64,000 nucleotides of DNA from Achatina immaculata (GCA_009760885.1 CM019716.1:1551001-1615000); one strand, 5' to 3'. Positions 20,431 through 32,400 are shown, counted from the stretch's first letter. Made by a program: numbers and translations. Notes: generated from the letters alone by a model not told the origin.

Positions 20431-21304
20431 CATTCTTTTACAATGGTAAAACTGCCTCCCATTAGACTTGAAATTCCCCCACAGAGGAGCCACTTGTCTT
20501 CCCGTTTGAGAACCGCCGCTTGTGGAAGAAGAGATTAGATAAATGACGGCTGCCAGCAACACGGGTTACAGTAATTAGACAGAAGTGTGTGGCTCAGCTC
20601 TACAAAAGAGATATAAAGAGTAGGAAAGTAGGCACCCCCCCCACCCCAAAAAAAAAAAAAACCAAACAAACGGAGAGTGGCAGAAAATAAGATGAGCATT
20701 TATAAATGAAGAACATACAACAATCCAATATTTCGCCAGAAAGCCTTTTTTTTCAAAGATCACATACAAAGACAACATAGCGGATAAAATCACGAAAAAT
20801 GGATGAAAAATTAAACACTTAGCTTTTAGGGGCTTTTTTTGGTTGAGGGGGGGGGGGGAGTATCCTCCTTGAGTGAAAGCCAGGCACAGAATCAGATGCC
20901 GACAGGAAAAAAAAAGGAGAAATCCCAGACAAGAGGATAGAAATAGATGAGACGGGAACCAGTAACGACGAGTTGTGTATGACAGACCTTGAAATTGTTG
21001 TAAAATCTATACATTACAATAACATATCTATAAATGCTGTGATGTGCTGAATTCCAGTTGAATGTATGGTCGCTGGTAATGGAGAATGTTTGCATGAAGT
21101 CAGAGACACACGACTATCAGTGTACGAAACAAGCGGGTGAACTTCTTCGTAACGCTGGCATCATTCCGTGTTCGGTTGCGCCGAAGCTGAAAACAGCGGA
21201 ACCGAAAACAGAAATCACTGACATTTGTTAACATAACGTTAACTTAAGAAAGTTAAGTAGACAAAAACAGCATGTTATTCATTTTTACTTAGAGGAAATT
21301 ACTA
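20431..21304. other. Intron sequence with one arm of a fold-back family
   Basis: At 20680-20790 the segment aacatacaacaatccaatat, ttcgcc(a)gaaagcc...tcacatacaaa closely resembles each arm of the inverted-repeat element at 59000-59500. A run of ten or more G occurs at about 20849. Otherwise unassigned. Confidence 0.5.
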
Positions 21305-21870
21305 TGATAGCACATTTGAATACAAGTGTCCAGTATGTTAGGGAATAGATTGATACAAGTGTGCTGCATGTTATGGGATAGATTGATATAGGTGTGCTGT
21401 ATGTTATGGAATAGATTGATACAAGTGTACTGTATGTTATGGAATAGATTGATGCAAGTGTGTTGTATGTTAGGGAATAGATTGATGCAAGTGTGCTGTA
21501 TGTTATGGAATAGATTGATACAAGTGTGTTGTATGTTAGGGAACAGATTGATACAAGTGTGATGTATGTTATGGGATAGATAGATACAAGTGTGCTGTAT
21601 GTTATGGAATAGATAGATACAAGTGTCCAGTATGTTAGGGAACAGACTGATACAAGTGTGCTGTATGTTATGGAATAGATTGATGCAAGTGTGTTGTATG
21701 TTAGGGAATAGATTGATACAAGTGTGATGTATGTTATGGGATAGATAGATACAAGTGTGCTGTATGTTATGGAATAGATAGATACAAGTGTCCAGTATGT
21801 TAGGGAACAGACTGATACAAGTGTGCTGTATGTTAGGGAATAAATTGATACAAACGTGCTGTATGTTAGG
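21305..21870. repeat. 33-bp minisatellite with higher-order structure
   Basis: Core agattgatacaagtgtgctg plus tatgttatggaat gives a 33-bp unit repeated about 17 times. Diagnostic variants (gtgatgtatg, gtccagtatg) recur at 165-bp spacing (for example 21560 and 21725), so blocks of five units were duplicated together. A minus-strand frame of 242 codons is an artefact because 33 is divisible by three. Confidence 0.93.
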
Positions 21871-21995
21871 TAACATATGGTTTTCTCTGCAGCATATTTT
21901 AGGGAACATATGGCTTTCTCTACAGCATATGTTAGGGAACATATGGTTTTCTCTGCAGAATATGTTAGCGAACATATGGTTTTCTCTGCAGCATA
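21871..21995. repeat. Second 33-bp array, about 3.6 units
   Basis: Units of ggaacatatggttttctctg plus cagcatatgttag follow the previous array directly and share its tatgttaggga segment and its period, suggesting one array seeded the other. Confidence 0.88.
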
Positions 21996-22554
21996 TGCTG
22001 TGATGATATCGAAGCACGCAAGCCGCGTGTCGGATGGGGAGTAGATTACAGCGGCCTGTACTTGGATATGACTCTAGAAAGGAGCATGTATGCAGGCTCC
22101 ACTACCACGAGGACCAGTGCGAGGCTTACCTTGGTAGTGAGTATGAAGGAGCGCATCAGACTGTTATCAGAAGCAGCAGAGGGGAGGTGGGATAGAGTCT
22201 GACCCGCAGGACCCGATAACCTTACTATCACATTCCCACGTTTACAATAACACATGAAATAGTCATTTATCTAATTCATCATCTGTAACATTTTCTTCCT
22301 TTGTATCTATGATATATTTCTGTTTTGAAACACTAATCCTTCATTTCAGCCTTCCATCCCTCCTTTTGATGTCTGTTGTTTTGACATAGATCTGACGTCA
22401 TTCAAGCAAGATAGATAAAACATTTAGATGATATAATTTATGGTTTAATCGATCCAGATACAAGAAAGAGCCCACCAATATACAAAAGCCACAGCTGCCG
22501 AACAGTTTTGTCTTCACAGCTCTGATTTGTTCAAACATGAGGCTAGCAACCAAT

Positions 22555-22631
<77 letters not shown>

Positions 22632-23221
22632 GATAGTTCGAGAGTTCACGAAACTTACTCTTCCAACACGTTAGATAAATTTGAAGACACATGTTTTCAA
22701 AAACCTCCAAGAAAGAGTAGATTTTAAAACATGCAAATATCTCCGCACGAAGAGCCGAATTTCTCTCACGGACTTGCCAATTTATTTATATCTATTCAGC
22801 TTCAATAGAATACCAGGTCGTTCGTGCCACTTCTAAATTGTAAGCAAAGATCAGAGGTGAAGAAAGAAGTTAAAAAAAAGATGTTTAAAAAAAGAGGGAA
22901 CCTTGGAGTAAATATTTTGGAGGGTTTAATTAACATCGTGAAGGCACGAAACAATTCGTCTGCGGCAGGTGGGATAACAATCCACGCGTGATGCCCACAG
23001 CGGTGGAGTCTTAACTTCGAGAAAGAATTGAACATGTTTTTGGTGTCTTGTACGGGACAGATTTTTTCGAGTAAAGGGGGGGGGGGAGGTTACAGTGAAG
23101 AAATATTATTATAAAGAAAAGGGGCAAAAATGTATTTATACTTTCATGTTAAAAAACCTGCTAATTTTTACCTCAACGCTTGGGCGTGAGTGTATGTTTG
23201 TGCGACAGATAAAGAGCGAGC

Positions 23222-23252
<31 letters not shown>

Positions 23253-23624
23253 CTTGTGTGTAACGAAGAGAGATGATTAAACGAAGATAATGAAAACAAT
23301 GAATATATTCATGATGAAACATCCTATTTTTTCTTATCACTCTTGTCCTACCTCTTCCACTTTTTTTTCTTTTTTGTCCATTTTTTGTGTGTGACATGTT
23401 CGAACCAACCAAGTATCTACAACTACAGCCTGTATATGAATGCGTATGATCACAGAAAAGACCACACAGAATGAAGTGACTAGACGTTTCAGCTTTACAT
23501 TGTCTGAATATGGCATGTTGATTTTAAAACTACGTTAGTAAAGTTAGCACTTGCTAGTGTGTTAGCTTTGAAAATACGTCAGTAAAGTTAACACTTGCTC
23601 GATCTCCGTCAGTAAAACTATTAT
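21996..23624. other. Intron sequence with GA tracts, otherwise unassigned
   Basis: (GA)n blocks at 22557-22632 and 23217-23250, and a G-run at about 23079. No gene, exon or transposon end recognised. Confidence 0.45.
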
Positions 23625-24180
23625 TTGTTAGGGTGTCGTCAGTTAAAGTTAATATTTGTGTGGATGCTGCCAGTAATGCAAACATTTGTTTGGACGCTGA
23701 CAATAATGCAAACGTTTGTTCGGGCATCATCAGTAAAGTAATCGTTTGCTCAGGTGCCGTCGAGTTAACAATTGGGTTGTCAGCAATGCAAACATTTGTT
23801 TGGACGCTGCCAGTAATGAAAACATTTGCTTGGACGCTGCCAGTAATGCAAACATTTGTGTGGACGCTGACAGTAATGCAAACATTTGTGTGGACGCTGA
23901 CAGTAATGCAAACATTTGTGTGGACACTGCCAGTAATGCAAACATTTGTGTGGACGCTGACAGTAATGCAAACATTTGTGTGGACGCTGACAGTAATGCA
24001 AACATGTGTTTGGACGCTGCCAGTAATGCAAACATTTGTGTGGACGCTGCCAGTAATGCAAACATTTGTGTGGACGCTGCCAGTAATGCAAACGTTTGTT
24101 CGGGCATCACCAGTATTCGTTTGCTCAGGTGCCGTCGGTTGAGTTAACAATTGGATTGTCAGTAATGAAAACATTTGCCC
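23625..24180. repeat. 30-bp minisatellite, about 18 units
   Basis: Core aatgcaaacatttgtgtgga plus cgctgccagt, period 30. Because 30 is divisible by three, five long open frames exist on both strands (216, 169, 133, 126 and 103 codons); all are repeats of ten residues and none has flanking coding features. Confidence 0.95.
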
Positions 24181-24375
24181 GGGCGTCCTCAGTAAAGTAA
24201 ACAATTGCTCGGAGCGCCGTTAGTAAAGTTAACAATTGCTTGGACACAATTAATAAAGTAAACTATCGCTCGGGAGTTGTTCTTTTTGGTGAGATTTTAT
24301 TGCGTAATTGTGAGTCTGACCCGCAGACAAATACAAATTTTGTATTTGGTATGGGTATCTAAACACATAATCTAG

Positions 24376-24452
24376 ACACACAGACAGACAGGCAGACAGA
24401 CAGACAGACAGGCAGGCAGGCAGGTAGGCAGGTAGGTAGCAGGCAGACAGGC

Positions 24453-24516
<64 letters not shown>
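24376..24516. repeat. (CAGA)n / (GATA)n compound microsatellite
   Basis: cagacagacaggcaggcagg grades into gatagatagatagata. Confidence 0.95.
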
Positions 24517-25589
24517 TAAATGCGAGAGAGTACTTTGATAACAGATAATGAAAACAAAAAGAAAAAAAAGCAACTTGGAACTCTATTTTGCTATACACTG
24601 TAAGGGTAGTTTGGTTCTAACGGTTTTGTTTTAAACCCCAGCGTATATAGTTAAAACGCCCACTCTCATTTCCATTGTCTTTGACCCTGACCACAGAGTG
24701 TTATTTTCAGCAGAGCAGACTGGATTACACATTAAGAAAAAAAACGAACCGAACTTTGCCCAAGTGCCTTCACAAAGGCAGTCCACTAATCACTACGACA
24801 CACCTGCACGTTTACGTTAATCCTTGCTCATCTCTGGTCAGTTTTTCTGTTCAGGCTGACCTATGCAATTTTTTTTTATGTCAAATTAGACGGCTCTGGA
24901 AGATTATAGAGCATGCCGTATATATTTTGTATACGCGTTCAGAATGTTCTTATTTTTTAAAACTTGTCTTGATCTATCTAGAACAACGAGCCTTTGTTCT
25001 TTGCTGCCGAGGCCGATATGGTGGTGAAAATAGACGCCGGGTCGTTTTGAGAATGAATTACTTGAGGACTTGCAGTGGAACTAGAGAAGCGAACTTCTTT
25101 ACTAGCTCCGCCACAAGGGGATATCACGGAGTCACCATTTCGTTATCCAGACCGAGGGACCACAAAAGCCTGTTATTAGGGAGATTACGAAAAAAAAGTT
25201 GAGGCAGGGTCTTGACCACTTTTTTTGTTTCCCCCAGAAATTCCTGTAGTCGTACCATGGTTCTAGCATTGCCAAACACTGTAAGCAACTCAGAATGTAA
25301 GGTCAGGCTTACGAAGAACATATACCTTCCCTGAAATCATCGGTTATCTTCTAAGTATTTACGAGAACAACCTCTTTCACCAGGCAGCCCCCAGGCCTGT
25401 TTGAGGCAGTAAGACTTACCTGCACACCTGCGCACCTGCGCACTTAAGGGGGCAGTAACACTACTCGTCAGTCACGGTGAGTAGAGACGCGCTACCAGGC
25501 TTGTGTTTCTTTTGAGGCAAGAATAGTTTGGCTGCAGGCTCTTTCTCCTTGCATCTGTTTAGAATATTGCAGCGTAGTCATCAGACTAG
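24517..25589. other. Intron sequence, unassigned
   Basis: A plus-strand frame of 175 codons (24675-25202) is open, but it has no recognisable domain, no compositional coding signal I can see and no splice context. I see no transposon ends. Confidence 0.4.
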
Positions 25590-26130
25590 ATGCCACGCAT
25601 TAATCTGAATTAGAGGAATATTAACGAGCAGGAATTCCAGCCGGAGACTAGAACGTGAGTAATCTGCCATATGCACATGATGCAGTACTAATAGCCAAAA
25701 AAAAAACGAAAAGAGTCTGCAGAAATTATTAGACACAGAAGGGACAGAAAGTGAAAAGAAAGAAATCGCCATAAATAGCAATAAAACAGAAACAATAGTC
25801 ATATCACGAAAGGAAAAAAAAAACCCCACGTAAATGCAGTGTTAAGTTAGAAGAAACAGTCTAGAGACAAGTGCATGCATTTAAATGTCTGGGCACGCCA
25901 GCAACATCAGATGCCAGATACACCTCTGACATCAATATGCCAAGTCCAGACAACTTTCAAACAAATGAGAAATATTTTGTACAATGCATCTTCACCAACG
26001 AACATCAGAAATAGAGTTCTAAAATGCTACGCTGAGCCTGTACCACTCTGTGAAAGTGAGTCATAGACAAACAACAGATCGATGGAAAAGATCACTAGGG
26101 GCGATAGAGGTGTTGATTTCAGTGAGTGAA
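25590..26130 (+). mobile_element. Ancient RTE-like LINE remnant (RT thumb region)
   Basis: Across frames the plus strand gives CSVKLEETV, HAFKCLGTPATSDARYTSDI, FKQMRNILYNASSPTNIRNR and VLKCYAEPVPL, which aligns in order with [13 protein letters not shown]...[24 protein letters not shown] of the LINE at 46625-48605. Many stops and indels; no termini preserved. Confidence 0.7.
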
Positions 26131-26794
26131 ACTTATAATCATCCAGTCAACAAATGAAAAAAAAACAGACAAGTTGTGAAGAAAGCGCGCATGATTAAGT
26201 CGTATCTCATATCAAAATAGAATGTTGACCGCCATTAAAACAAAACCCAGGCGTTATAAAATCTTGTGCCTGAATGCTTTTCTGATTAGCGGAAAAAGGG
26301 AATTCATAGCATAATACATAGAGAAGATGTAATATTCAATAACAGCTAAAAACTTCCAAGATTTTCACAAAAGGCATCTTTAATGAGAAGGAAATGATAA
26401 TAAGTAAGCATGTAAAAAAAGAGCTAATGTGTGCACTAAGCTTTTCGATATCTACTAAAGTTAACAAAGCAATACAAAGTTGTCTCAAAGCTTTAATCAT
26501 TCGTTACTTCCTATTATCGCACCCACTTATTATTCTTTTCTCTGCATTTTCTCCCAGCGTGGTCGTCAGTGTATAATGCAACATTTCTCTTTGCTGAACA
26601 TGGTGTAGGCAGAACTTCTTTATATTTTGTCCTACAACCAAGAATTACTGGCTGTTGTTTGTTGCAGCATTTTGTAAAAGATGGATTATTTCAAGCAATG
26701 CTGCCATTTCACTCACGAACAGGACTAGCAGAAGTAGAGGTCAGTCATCTTTCAATTAACCTAATTCTTTTCAACCGATCTCAATTCTCTTCGA
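26131..26794. other. Intron sequence, unassigned
   Basis: No recognisable feature. Frames of up to about 60 codons are not supported by any domain. Confidence 0.4.
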
Positions 26795-27230
26795 CAGTGG
26801 TTCTTAACCTGGTGTTCATGGATCCCATGGGTGTCAAGGGAAAAAATTTTGAGGATCCACGGACCAGTACATCGATTAGCTTGATTAATAAAAATCTTAG
26901 CACCATCTTACATCTTACCCGTACCGTTAAACGTCACCAGGCCTCGCATGGTACTTCGTCAAGTTTTACTTTTTTTTTTTTTGACGAGCTTTTCAACTTC
27001 ATCAAGGAATGTTATGCCCACTAAACTGGCCTCTCTTAACAATGCCCCTTTCGATCGTTGTCTGCGTTCATCGGAGTTGGTATGCCTGATGCTCAATTGA
27101 TTTTACCGGGAGTTTTCATACCAATTGTATCTGGGTTCGAATTATGTCTCTAATTTTTAATGAGGGGCCCACAACAGTTCTCGAAGCGGGGATGGGGTCC
27201 AGGGCCAAAAAGAAAGTTTAAGAATCACTG
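26795..27230. mobile_element. hAT-like non-autonomous element (MITE)
   Basis: The left end cagtggttcttaacctgg and the right end, read in reverse complement cagtgattcttaaacttt, form the hAT-type terminal inverted repeat with the CAGTG-start seen in many Charlie/MER5-like elements. It is 436 bp with no transposase. An 8-bp target duplication is not clearly preserved. Confidence 0.6.
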
Positions 27231-27669
27231 TTCTATATATTCCTGACCGTGGAATCTGCTGATGATGCTCCACTTCCACTTCTGTGGAATCTGATGATGA
27301 TGATGCTCATTTTTTTTTCAGTAGCTGGAATGCCAAGATTTTTGTTGTAAATTTTTCTCTAATGAACTCCTATTGCACAGTGATTTCTCTGGCAGAGATA
27401 AGATTATTGACTCATCTTCTTAGACATCCCCCTTCTCTTTCTTTGTCTTTTCGTAGACACATACAGTTTTTACGACACATGCCTAGATCGTTCAAGATTC
27501 CTCGGATTTTTGGCCTGAAACTTATCGTAATCTAATGATTGTCAACCTGGAGACAGGTGACTTCTGGCGGATGAATTTCAAGTCAAAGAGGAGGAACTTT
27601 TTCTAGTGAAGTTGTGTCTGTTTCAGTAACTATCACCATAAAGGAATGTATAATGTTGAACAGCCTTTG

Positions 27670-27747
<78 letters not shown>

Positions 27748-27765
27748 TATGGATGGATGGATGGA
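27670..27765. repeat. (GATA)n then (GGAT)n microsatellite
   Basis: About 20 gata units followed by four to five ggat units. Confidence 0.95.
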
Positions 27766-27821
27766 TTTCCAAAAAGAAATCTGTGACTGTTGATGATTCC
27801 TGTGCAGAATTCGACAGAGTG

Positions 27822-28880
27822 TGTTAGGTGCACTGAAGTGGTTAGGGCATCAGCCTCTCATGACGACGATCTGCCTCTCATAACGACGATCTGCCTCTCA
27901 TGATGACGATCTGCTTCTCGTGACGACGATCTGCTTCTCGTGACGACGATCTGCTTCTCATGACGACGATCTGCCTCTCATGACGACGATCTGCCTCTAA
28001 TGACGACGATCTGCCTCTCATGATGACGATCTGCCTCTCATGACGACGATCTGCCTCTCATGATGACGATCTGCCTCTCATGACGACGATCTGCCTCTCA
28101 TGACGACGATCTGCCTCTCATGACGACGATCTGCCTCTCATGACGACGATCTGCCTCTCATGATGACGATCTGCCTCTAATGACGACGATCTGCCTCTCA
28201 TGACGACGATCTGCCTCTCATGACGACGATCTGCCTCTCATGACGACGATCTGCCTCTCATGACGACGATCTTCTTCTCATGACGACGATCTTCTTCTCA
28301 TGACGACGATCTGCCTCTCATGACGACGATCTTCTTCTCATGACGACGATCTGCCTCTCATGACGACGATCTTCTTCTCATGACGACGATCTGCCTCTCA
28401 TGACGACGATCTTCTCATGACGACGATCTGCCTCTCATGACGACGATCTTCTTCTCATGACGACGATCTGCCTCTCATGACGACGATCTTCTTCTCATGA
28501 CGACGATCTGCCTCTCATGACGACGATCTTCTTCTCATGACGACGATCTTCTTCTCATGACGACGATCTGCCTCTCATGACGACGATCTTCTTCTCATGA
28601 CGACGATCTGCCTCTCATGACGACGATCTTCTTCTCATGACGACGATCTGCCTCTCATGACGACGATCTTCTTCTCATGACGACGATCTGCCTCTCATGA
28701 CGACGATCTTCTTCTCATGACGACGATCTGCTTCTCATGACGACGATCTGTGCTTCGAACCCGACCAGACATGTCCCGGCCAGTCATAGGAATAGGAAAA
28801 AATATGCCTGGTCCCACCTAGGCTAGGGAACTAGTGATTGGTGGGCGTGATACTGTCCTCTTTATCCTTGCTATGTAAAC
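27822..28880 (+). mobile_element. tRNA-derived SINE interrupted by its own expanded segment
   Basis: Left of the array is an A-box-like start (tgcactgaagtggttaggg at about 27829), and right of it a good B box (gcttcgaaccc at 28752-28762), then a SINE body (catgtcccggccagtc ... gggcgtgatactgtcc). In a normal tRNA-like head these boxes are about 30-40 bp apart; here they are 900 bp apart because the 20-bp segment that separates them has been amplified. No tail or duplication was determined. Confidence 0.7.
27853..28750. repeat. 20-bp minisatellite, about 45 units
   Basis: Unit gcctctcatgacgacgatct, with a variant using cttctt in place of gcctct that alternates with the standard unit from about 28280 on, suggesting a 40-bp higher-order unit in that half. 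There are no unique spacers, so it is not a CRISPR array. Confidence 0.95.
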
Positions 28881-29105
28881 AGAAGAAAGGAAAATGTGGG
28901 GACTAACATTTTATCTATAGTGTACCTGAACCGACATGGCGCGAAGCTATATTTACTTGCCTGTTACAATATTTCTTCCACTGTCTTTATAAAAGGATAT
29001 ATCGATTTTATTTAATGATGATATTTATGGAGAAAACGGAAAACCTCTCTCTCTCTCTCTCTCTAAATCAAGTGTGTGGGAAGAATGAAAGATGGAGTGA
29101 TGAAG

Positions 29106-29178
29106 GGCAGAATGTAAGACGGGCCTGCGTGCCCAATTCTTTACCCTTGAAAAATAAAGATTATTCATTCATTCATTC

Positions 29179-29180
<2 letters not shown>
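29106..29180 (+). mobile_element. CR1/L2-like LINE 3' tail, (ATTC)n type, copy 1
   Basis: The segment gcagaatgtaagacgggcct, gcgtgcccaattctttaccc, ttgaaaaataaagat is followed by attcattcattc. The same tail, by eye identical, occurs at 35741-35830, and a related one ends the long element at 62433-64000. Confidence 0.8.

Positions 29181-29241
<61 letters not shown>
29180..29241. repeat. (TATC)n microsatellite
   Basis: About 15 units, growing directly from the LINE tail. Confidence 0.95.
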
Positions 29242-29242
<1 letters not shown>

Positions 29243-30154
29243 ACTCCTTTATCCACCCCCTCACTAAATAGAAAACTACACATTTTTTGGCCAAGTCCCA
29301 GATAAACTTGCCCGTAATTCTAGCTTTGATTGGCTTCATATAGCTATCTCAGCGCTCTTTTCTAACCTTAATGAATTCATCGAGGGGTTTTTTTTCTCCC
29401 CCGCTTAAAACTATCTATCAAAATTTGGTTTTCGTTTTCTGGAATACTCGCATGGTCTTGGCGAACATCCAAAACTAATTCTAAACACAGCACTGTCTTA
29501 TTAGTTCTTATGTTAAAAAAAAGCCTCGATTCTTGTCCTCCTCCTACGCCCTGTTCTATCCAATCTCCTGATCCATCTCTCAATTAAAAAGAAAAAAGTC
29601 AGCCGATAAGGCATTAAAAAAAAATTCACAATGACACACATGGTTATCAAGAGTGTAACATATCACGCATCTATAACTTAGCAACTTTCCACTTCAGTGA
29701 ACGTGGGGAAGAAGTCTTCCCAACATCAAAGAAAGCCGTGTGTTCAAAAGCGTGATGAAACTTATTTTTTGTTATCTGGTGTGTTCCAACCAGAGGGAAA
29801 CTTAATGTTGATTGGTTGGCAGAGAATCGCTGCGGAGTTAACTCCCTTCCCCTCTGGGGTACCGTTAGCTCTTTCCAACACAATGGGTTTCTTAACGTTG
29901 GAGGTTCCCAAGACAGGGAGTTACGTCCCTCTCTCTCCCTTGGGAGCGTTAAGATCATGAAAAGAGGGGGGGGGAGGAGGAGGAGAATGGAGAACTGGCT
30001 GACTACAGTTTTACGTATGTTTGTTATACAATATTACACTTCCACGAACTGATGCTAGGTGATGTAACAGGTGAAGATTGACTGACAGATAACAGAAAGT
30101 CATGTAAGTTTGGATGGCAGAGGTCATCTCTTTTACGCACCGTAACATCTGCTC
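29242..30154. other. Intron sequence, weak internal duplication
   Basis: At 29810-29955 two loosely similar segments of about 90 bp contain gggagtta...ccctc and gggagcgttaag. No gene or transposon recognised. Confidence 0.4.
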
Positions 30155-30640
30155 TGTTGTCTCTATTATTTGTCTGGTTCTCCCTACCGTTTGTCTGATT
30201 CTTTCTACCATTTGTCTGGCTTTCCCTCCCGTATACCTGGTTGTCTCTACCATTTGTCCTGTTCTCTTTGCCATTTGTCTGGTTCTCTCTATTATTTTGT
30301 CTGGTTCTCTACCATTTGTCTGACTTTCCCTCCCGTATTTCTGGTTCCCTCTACCATTTGTCTGACTTTCCCTCCCGTATTTCTGGTTCCCTCTACCATT
30401 TGTCTGACTTTCCCTCCCCTTATATCTGGTTGTCTCTACCATTTGCCTGGCTTTCCCTCCCGTATATCTGGTTGTCTCTACCATTTGTCTGGTTCTTTCT
30501 ATCATATATCTGTTTCTGTCTATCATTTGTGTGGCATCTTCTCTCTACCATATGTCTGGTTCTGTGTACTATTTTCCTGGTTCTGTCTATCATTTTTTCT
30601 GGCTTCGTCTATCATTTGTCTGGTTCTCTCTGGTTTAGGG
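30155..30640. repeat. 42-bp minisatellite, about 11 units
   Basis: Core accatttgtctgactttccc plus tcccgtatatctggttgtctct, period 42. Frames of 221 and 189 codons (plus) and 171 codons (minus) are artefacts of a period divisible by three. Confidence 0.92.
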
Positions 30641-31261
30641 GCGCAAGACAGCAGAAGTGTATTAATGCGCTGTTCTTTCGTGGCTGGGCGGCTGCTCGTC
30701 CCAGTGGAGTACATGGTTCAAGTCCCAGGTCTCTTGTAGCTTTTCTTTCTCTCGCGTCTAGAAGTGCTCTGTCTATGACTTTTTTTTTGGTGATGTTTAA
30801 TCATTACAGTACTGTGCTCTATTACTTTTCTAGTACTCTGCATAACTGTCTGTTTCTTTCTTACCACTTGATGTCTTATCTGCCGTGTGCTGTGAAATCT
30901 GACTGAGCTAATAAGACTGTTAGAAACTAACAAACGAGAGCTAGTCTAGGGGCCTCATCATCGTTATTACCATGTGATGTGCTGGTAGGTGCTGGCCGTC
31001 GTACTTCGTCATTGATTTTGGTCCTTGATATTTTCCATCAGCTCAGTTGGTGGCTTTTCATCCTGCCTGGGTTGTGGCTTATCCCGTGGCCGGGTGTAGG
31101 TAATTCTATCTCCCACGTCATACTTCCAGCTCTGTTTCTATCCGTGTCACATATGTCCAAATGTATGATGTCTGTGTAAAGATATTTTCGTTATACAAGA
31201 CATGAAGGAGACCGATGTCATATGCTTATGTAATTTGCTGTTTATAGTGTTATGTGGATAG
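30640..31261. other. Intron sequence; possible SINE remnant at about 30670-30735
   Basis: The motif atggttcaagtcccag at about 30712 is a good tRNA B-box match, but no A box at proper distance was found. At 31015-31050 the segment ggtccttgatattttccatc recurs in slightly different form at about 36211, so both may be fragments of one dispersed element. Confidence 0.35.
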
Positions 31262-31570
31262 ATCTGTAACTGTTTGATTTGTGGAGTCAGTCTGGAGCTG
31301 TTTGATTTGTGGAGTCAGTCTGGAGCTGTTTTATTTGTGGAGTCAGTCTGGAGCTGTTTGATTTGTGGAGTCAGTCTGGAGCTGTTTGATTTGTGGAGTC
31401 AGTCTGGAGCTGTTTGATTTGTGGAGTCAGTCTGGAGCTGTTTGATTTGTGGAGTCAGTCTGGAGCTGTTTGATTTGTGGAGTCAGTCTGGAGCTGTTTG
31501 ATTTGTGGAGTCAGTCTGGAGCTGTTTGATTTATGGAGTCAGTCTGGAGCTGTTTGATTTTCAGAGCTGG
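31262..31570. repeat. 28-bp minisatellite, about 11 units
   Basis: Unit gtggagtcagtctggagctg plus tttgattt, very homogeneous. Confidence 0.95.
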
Positions 31571-31690
31571 CCCACAGTTGATTGGCAGTCAGGGAACAGT
31601 TGATTGGCAGTCAGGGAACAGTTGATTGGCAGTCAGGGAACAGTTGACTGGCAGTCAGGGAACATTTGATTGGCAGTCAGGGAACTACTT
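31570..31690. repeat. 22-bp minisatellite, about 5 units
   Basis: Unit gattggcagtcagggaacag plus tt, directly abutting the 28-bp array and sharing its cagtc core. Confidence 0.93.
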
Positions 31691-31794
31691 TTTATTGGCA
31701 GAATCAATCAACCAGTGTTTGACTGAGAGAATCAATCCACGACTGTATGAATGACAGTCAGCCCACCACTCTCGAATTGGCAGAGTCCGCCCAC

Positions 31795-32022
31795 CACTGT
31801 TCGACTGGCAGTCAGTCCGTCACAGTTTGACTGGCAGCCAGTCCGTCACAGTTTGACTGGCAGCCAGTCCGTCACAGTTTGACTGGCAGTCAGTCCGTCA
31901 CAGTTTGACTAGCAGTCAGTCCGTCACAGTTTGACTGGCAGCCAGTCCGTCACAGTTTGACTGGCAGCCAGTCCGTCACAGTTTGACTGGCAGCCAGTCC
32001 GTCACAGTTTGACTGGCGGGGT
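31795..32022. repeat. 26-bp minisatellite, about 9 units
   Basis: Unit tgactggcagccagtccgtc plus acagtt. It again shares the ggcag(t/c)cag core with the preceding arrays; a diverged linking stretch lies at 31690-31795. Confidence 0.93.
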
Positions 32023-32204
32023 TTACCACATTAAAAAAACAGAGTCACATTTGAATGACAATCTTCATTCCATCGCCGTTGTTGTTTTCCTAATGGACAA
32101 TTATTCCACCTTCAAGGGATATGAGATTACTAAGAACGTAGGAAAAAGCAGAACTTTGGTACAAGGTAAAAGTAATCCTGTCATGCCTTAGAGGCACATA
32201 GGGA

Positions 32205-32400
32205 TATGGTGTTGTGGAGATAGTTCCACAAAGACAATCAGACTTTGAGATGAGGAATCTGATGAGTGCTTCAACGATATCCATTCCTCTCCACCTATAG
32301 TCTGCTGGCTCTGTTTTGTTTACATCATTCTGATAGCCATTGTTGTAAAGACCTATAGGCTTGTCACGTCCTGGATTCATTGGTTTCACAAAATTTGTCA
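32205..32400 (-). mobile_element. Fragment of the I-like LINE 5' region
   Basis: This matches 56876-57046 of the full-length I-like LINE: the minus-strand frame includes MNPGRDKPIGLYNNGYQNDV and WRGMDIVEALIRFLISKSDC. No tail is present, and the left side joins a SINE-like catgcctta...ggtgtt sequence at 32185-32205, so it is a composite fragment. Confidence 0.75.

Noticed and set aside
21289..22017. Minus-strand frame of 242 codons rich in histidine and cysteine
   Set aside because: It is the 33-bp minisatellite read through; period divisible by three keeps all frames open.
23554..24204. Long frames of 103-216 codons on both strands
   Set aside because: Produced by the 30-bp minisatellite; each is a ten-residue repeat and the opposite strand is equally open.
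24675..25202. 175-codon plus-strand frame as a host gene
   Set aside because: No recognisable domain, no splice or promoter context, and mixed composition; most likely chance.
27853..28750. Possible CRISPR-like array
   Set aside because: There are no unique spacers; units are contiguous 20-bp repeats in eukaryotic DNA.
30660..30735. tRNA gene or SINE
   Set aside because: Only a B-box-like gttcaagtcc is present; no A box at proper distance and no cloverleaf.
30170..30906. Frames of 221 and 189 codons (plus) and 171 codons (minus)
   Set aside because: 42-bp minisatellite artefact; no domain outside the repeat.
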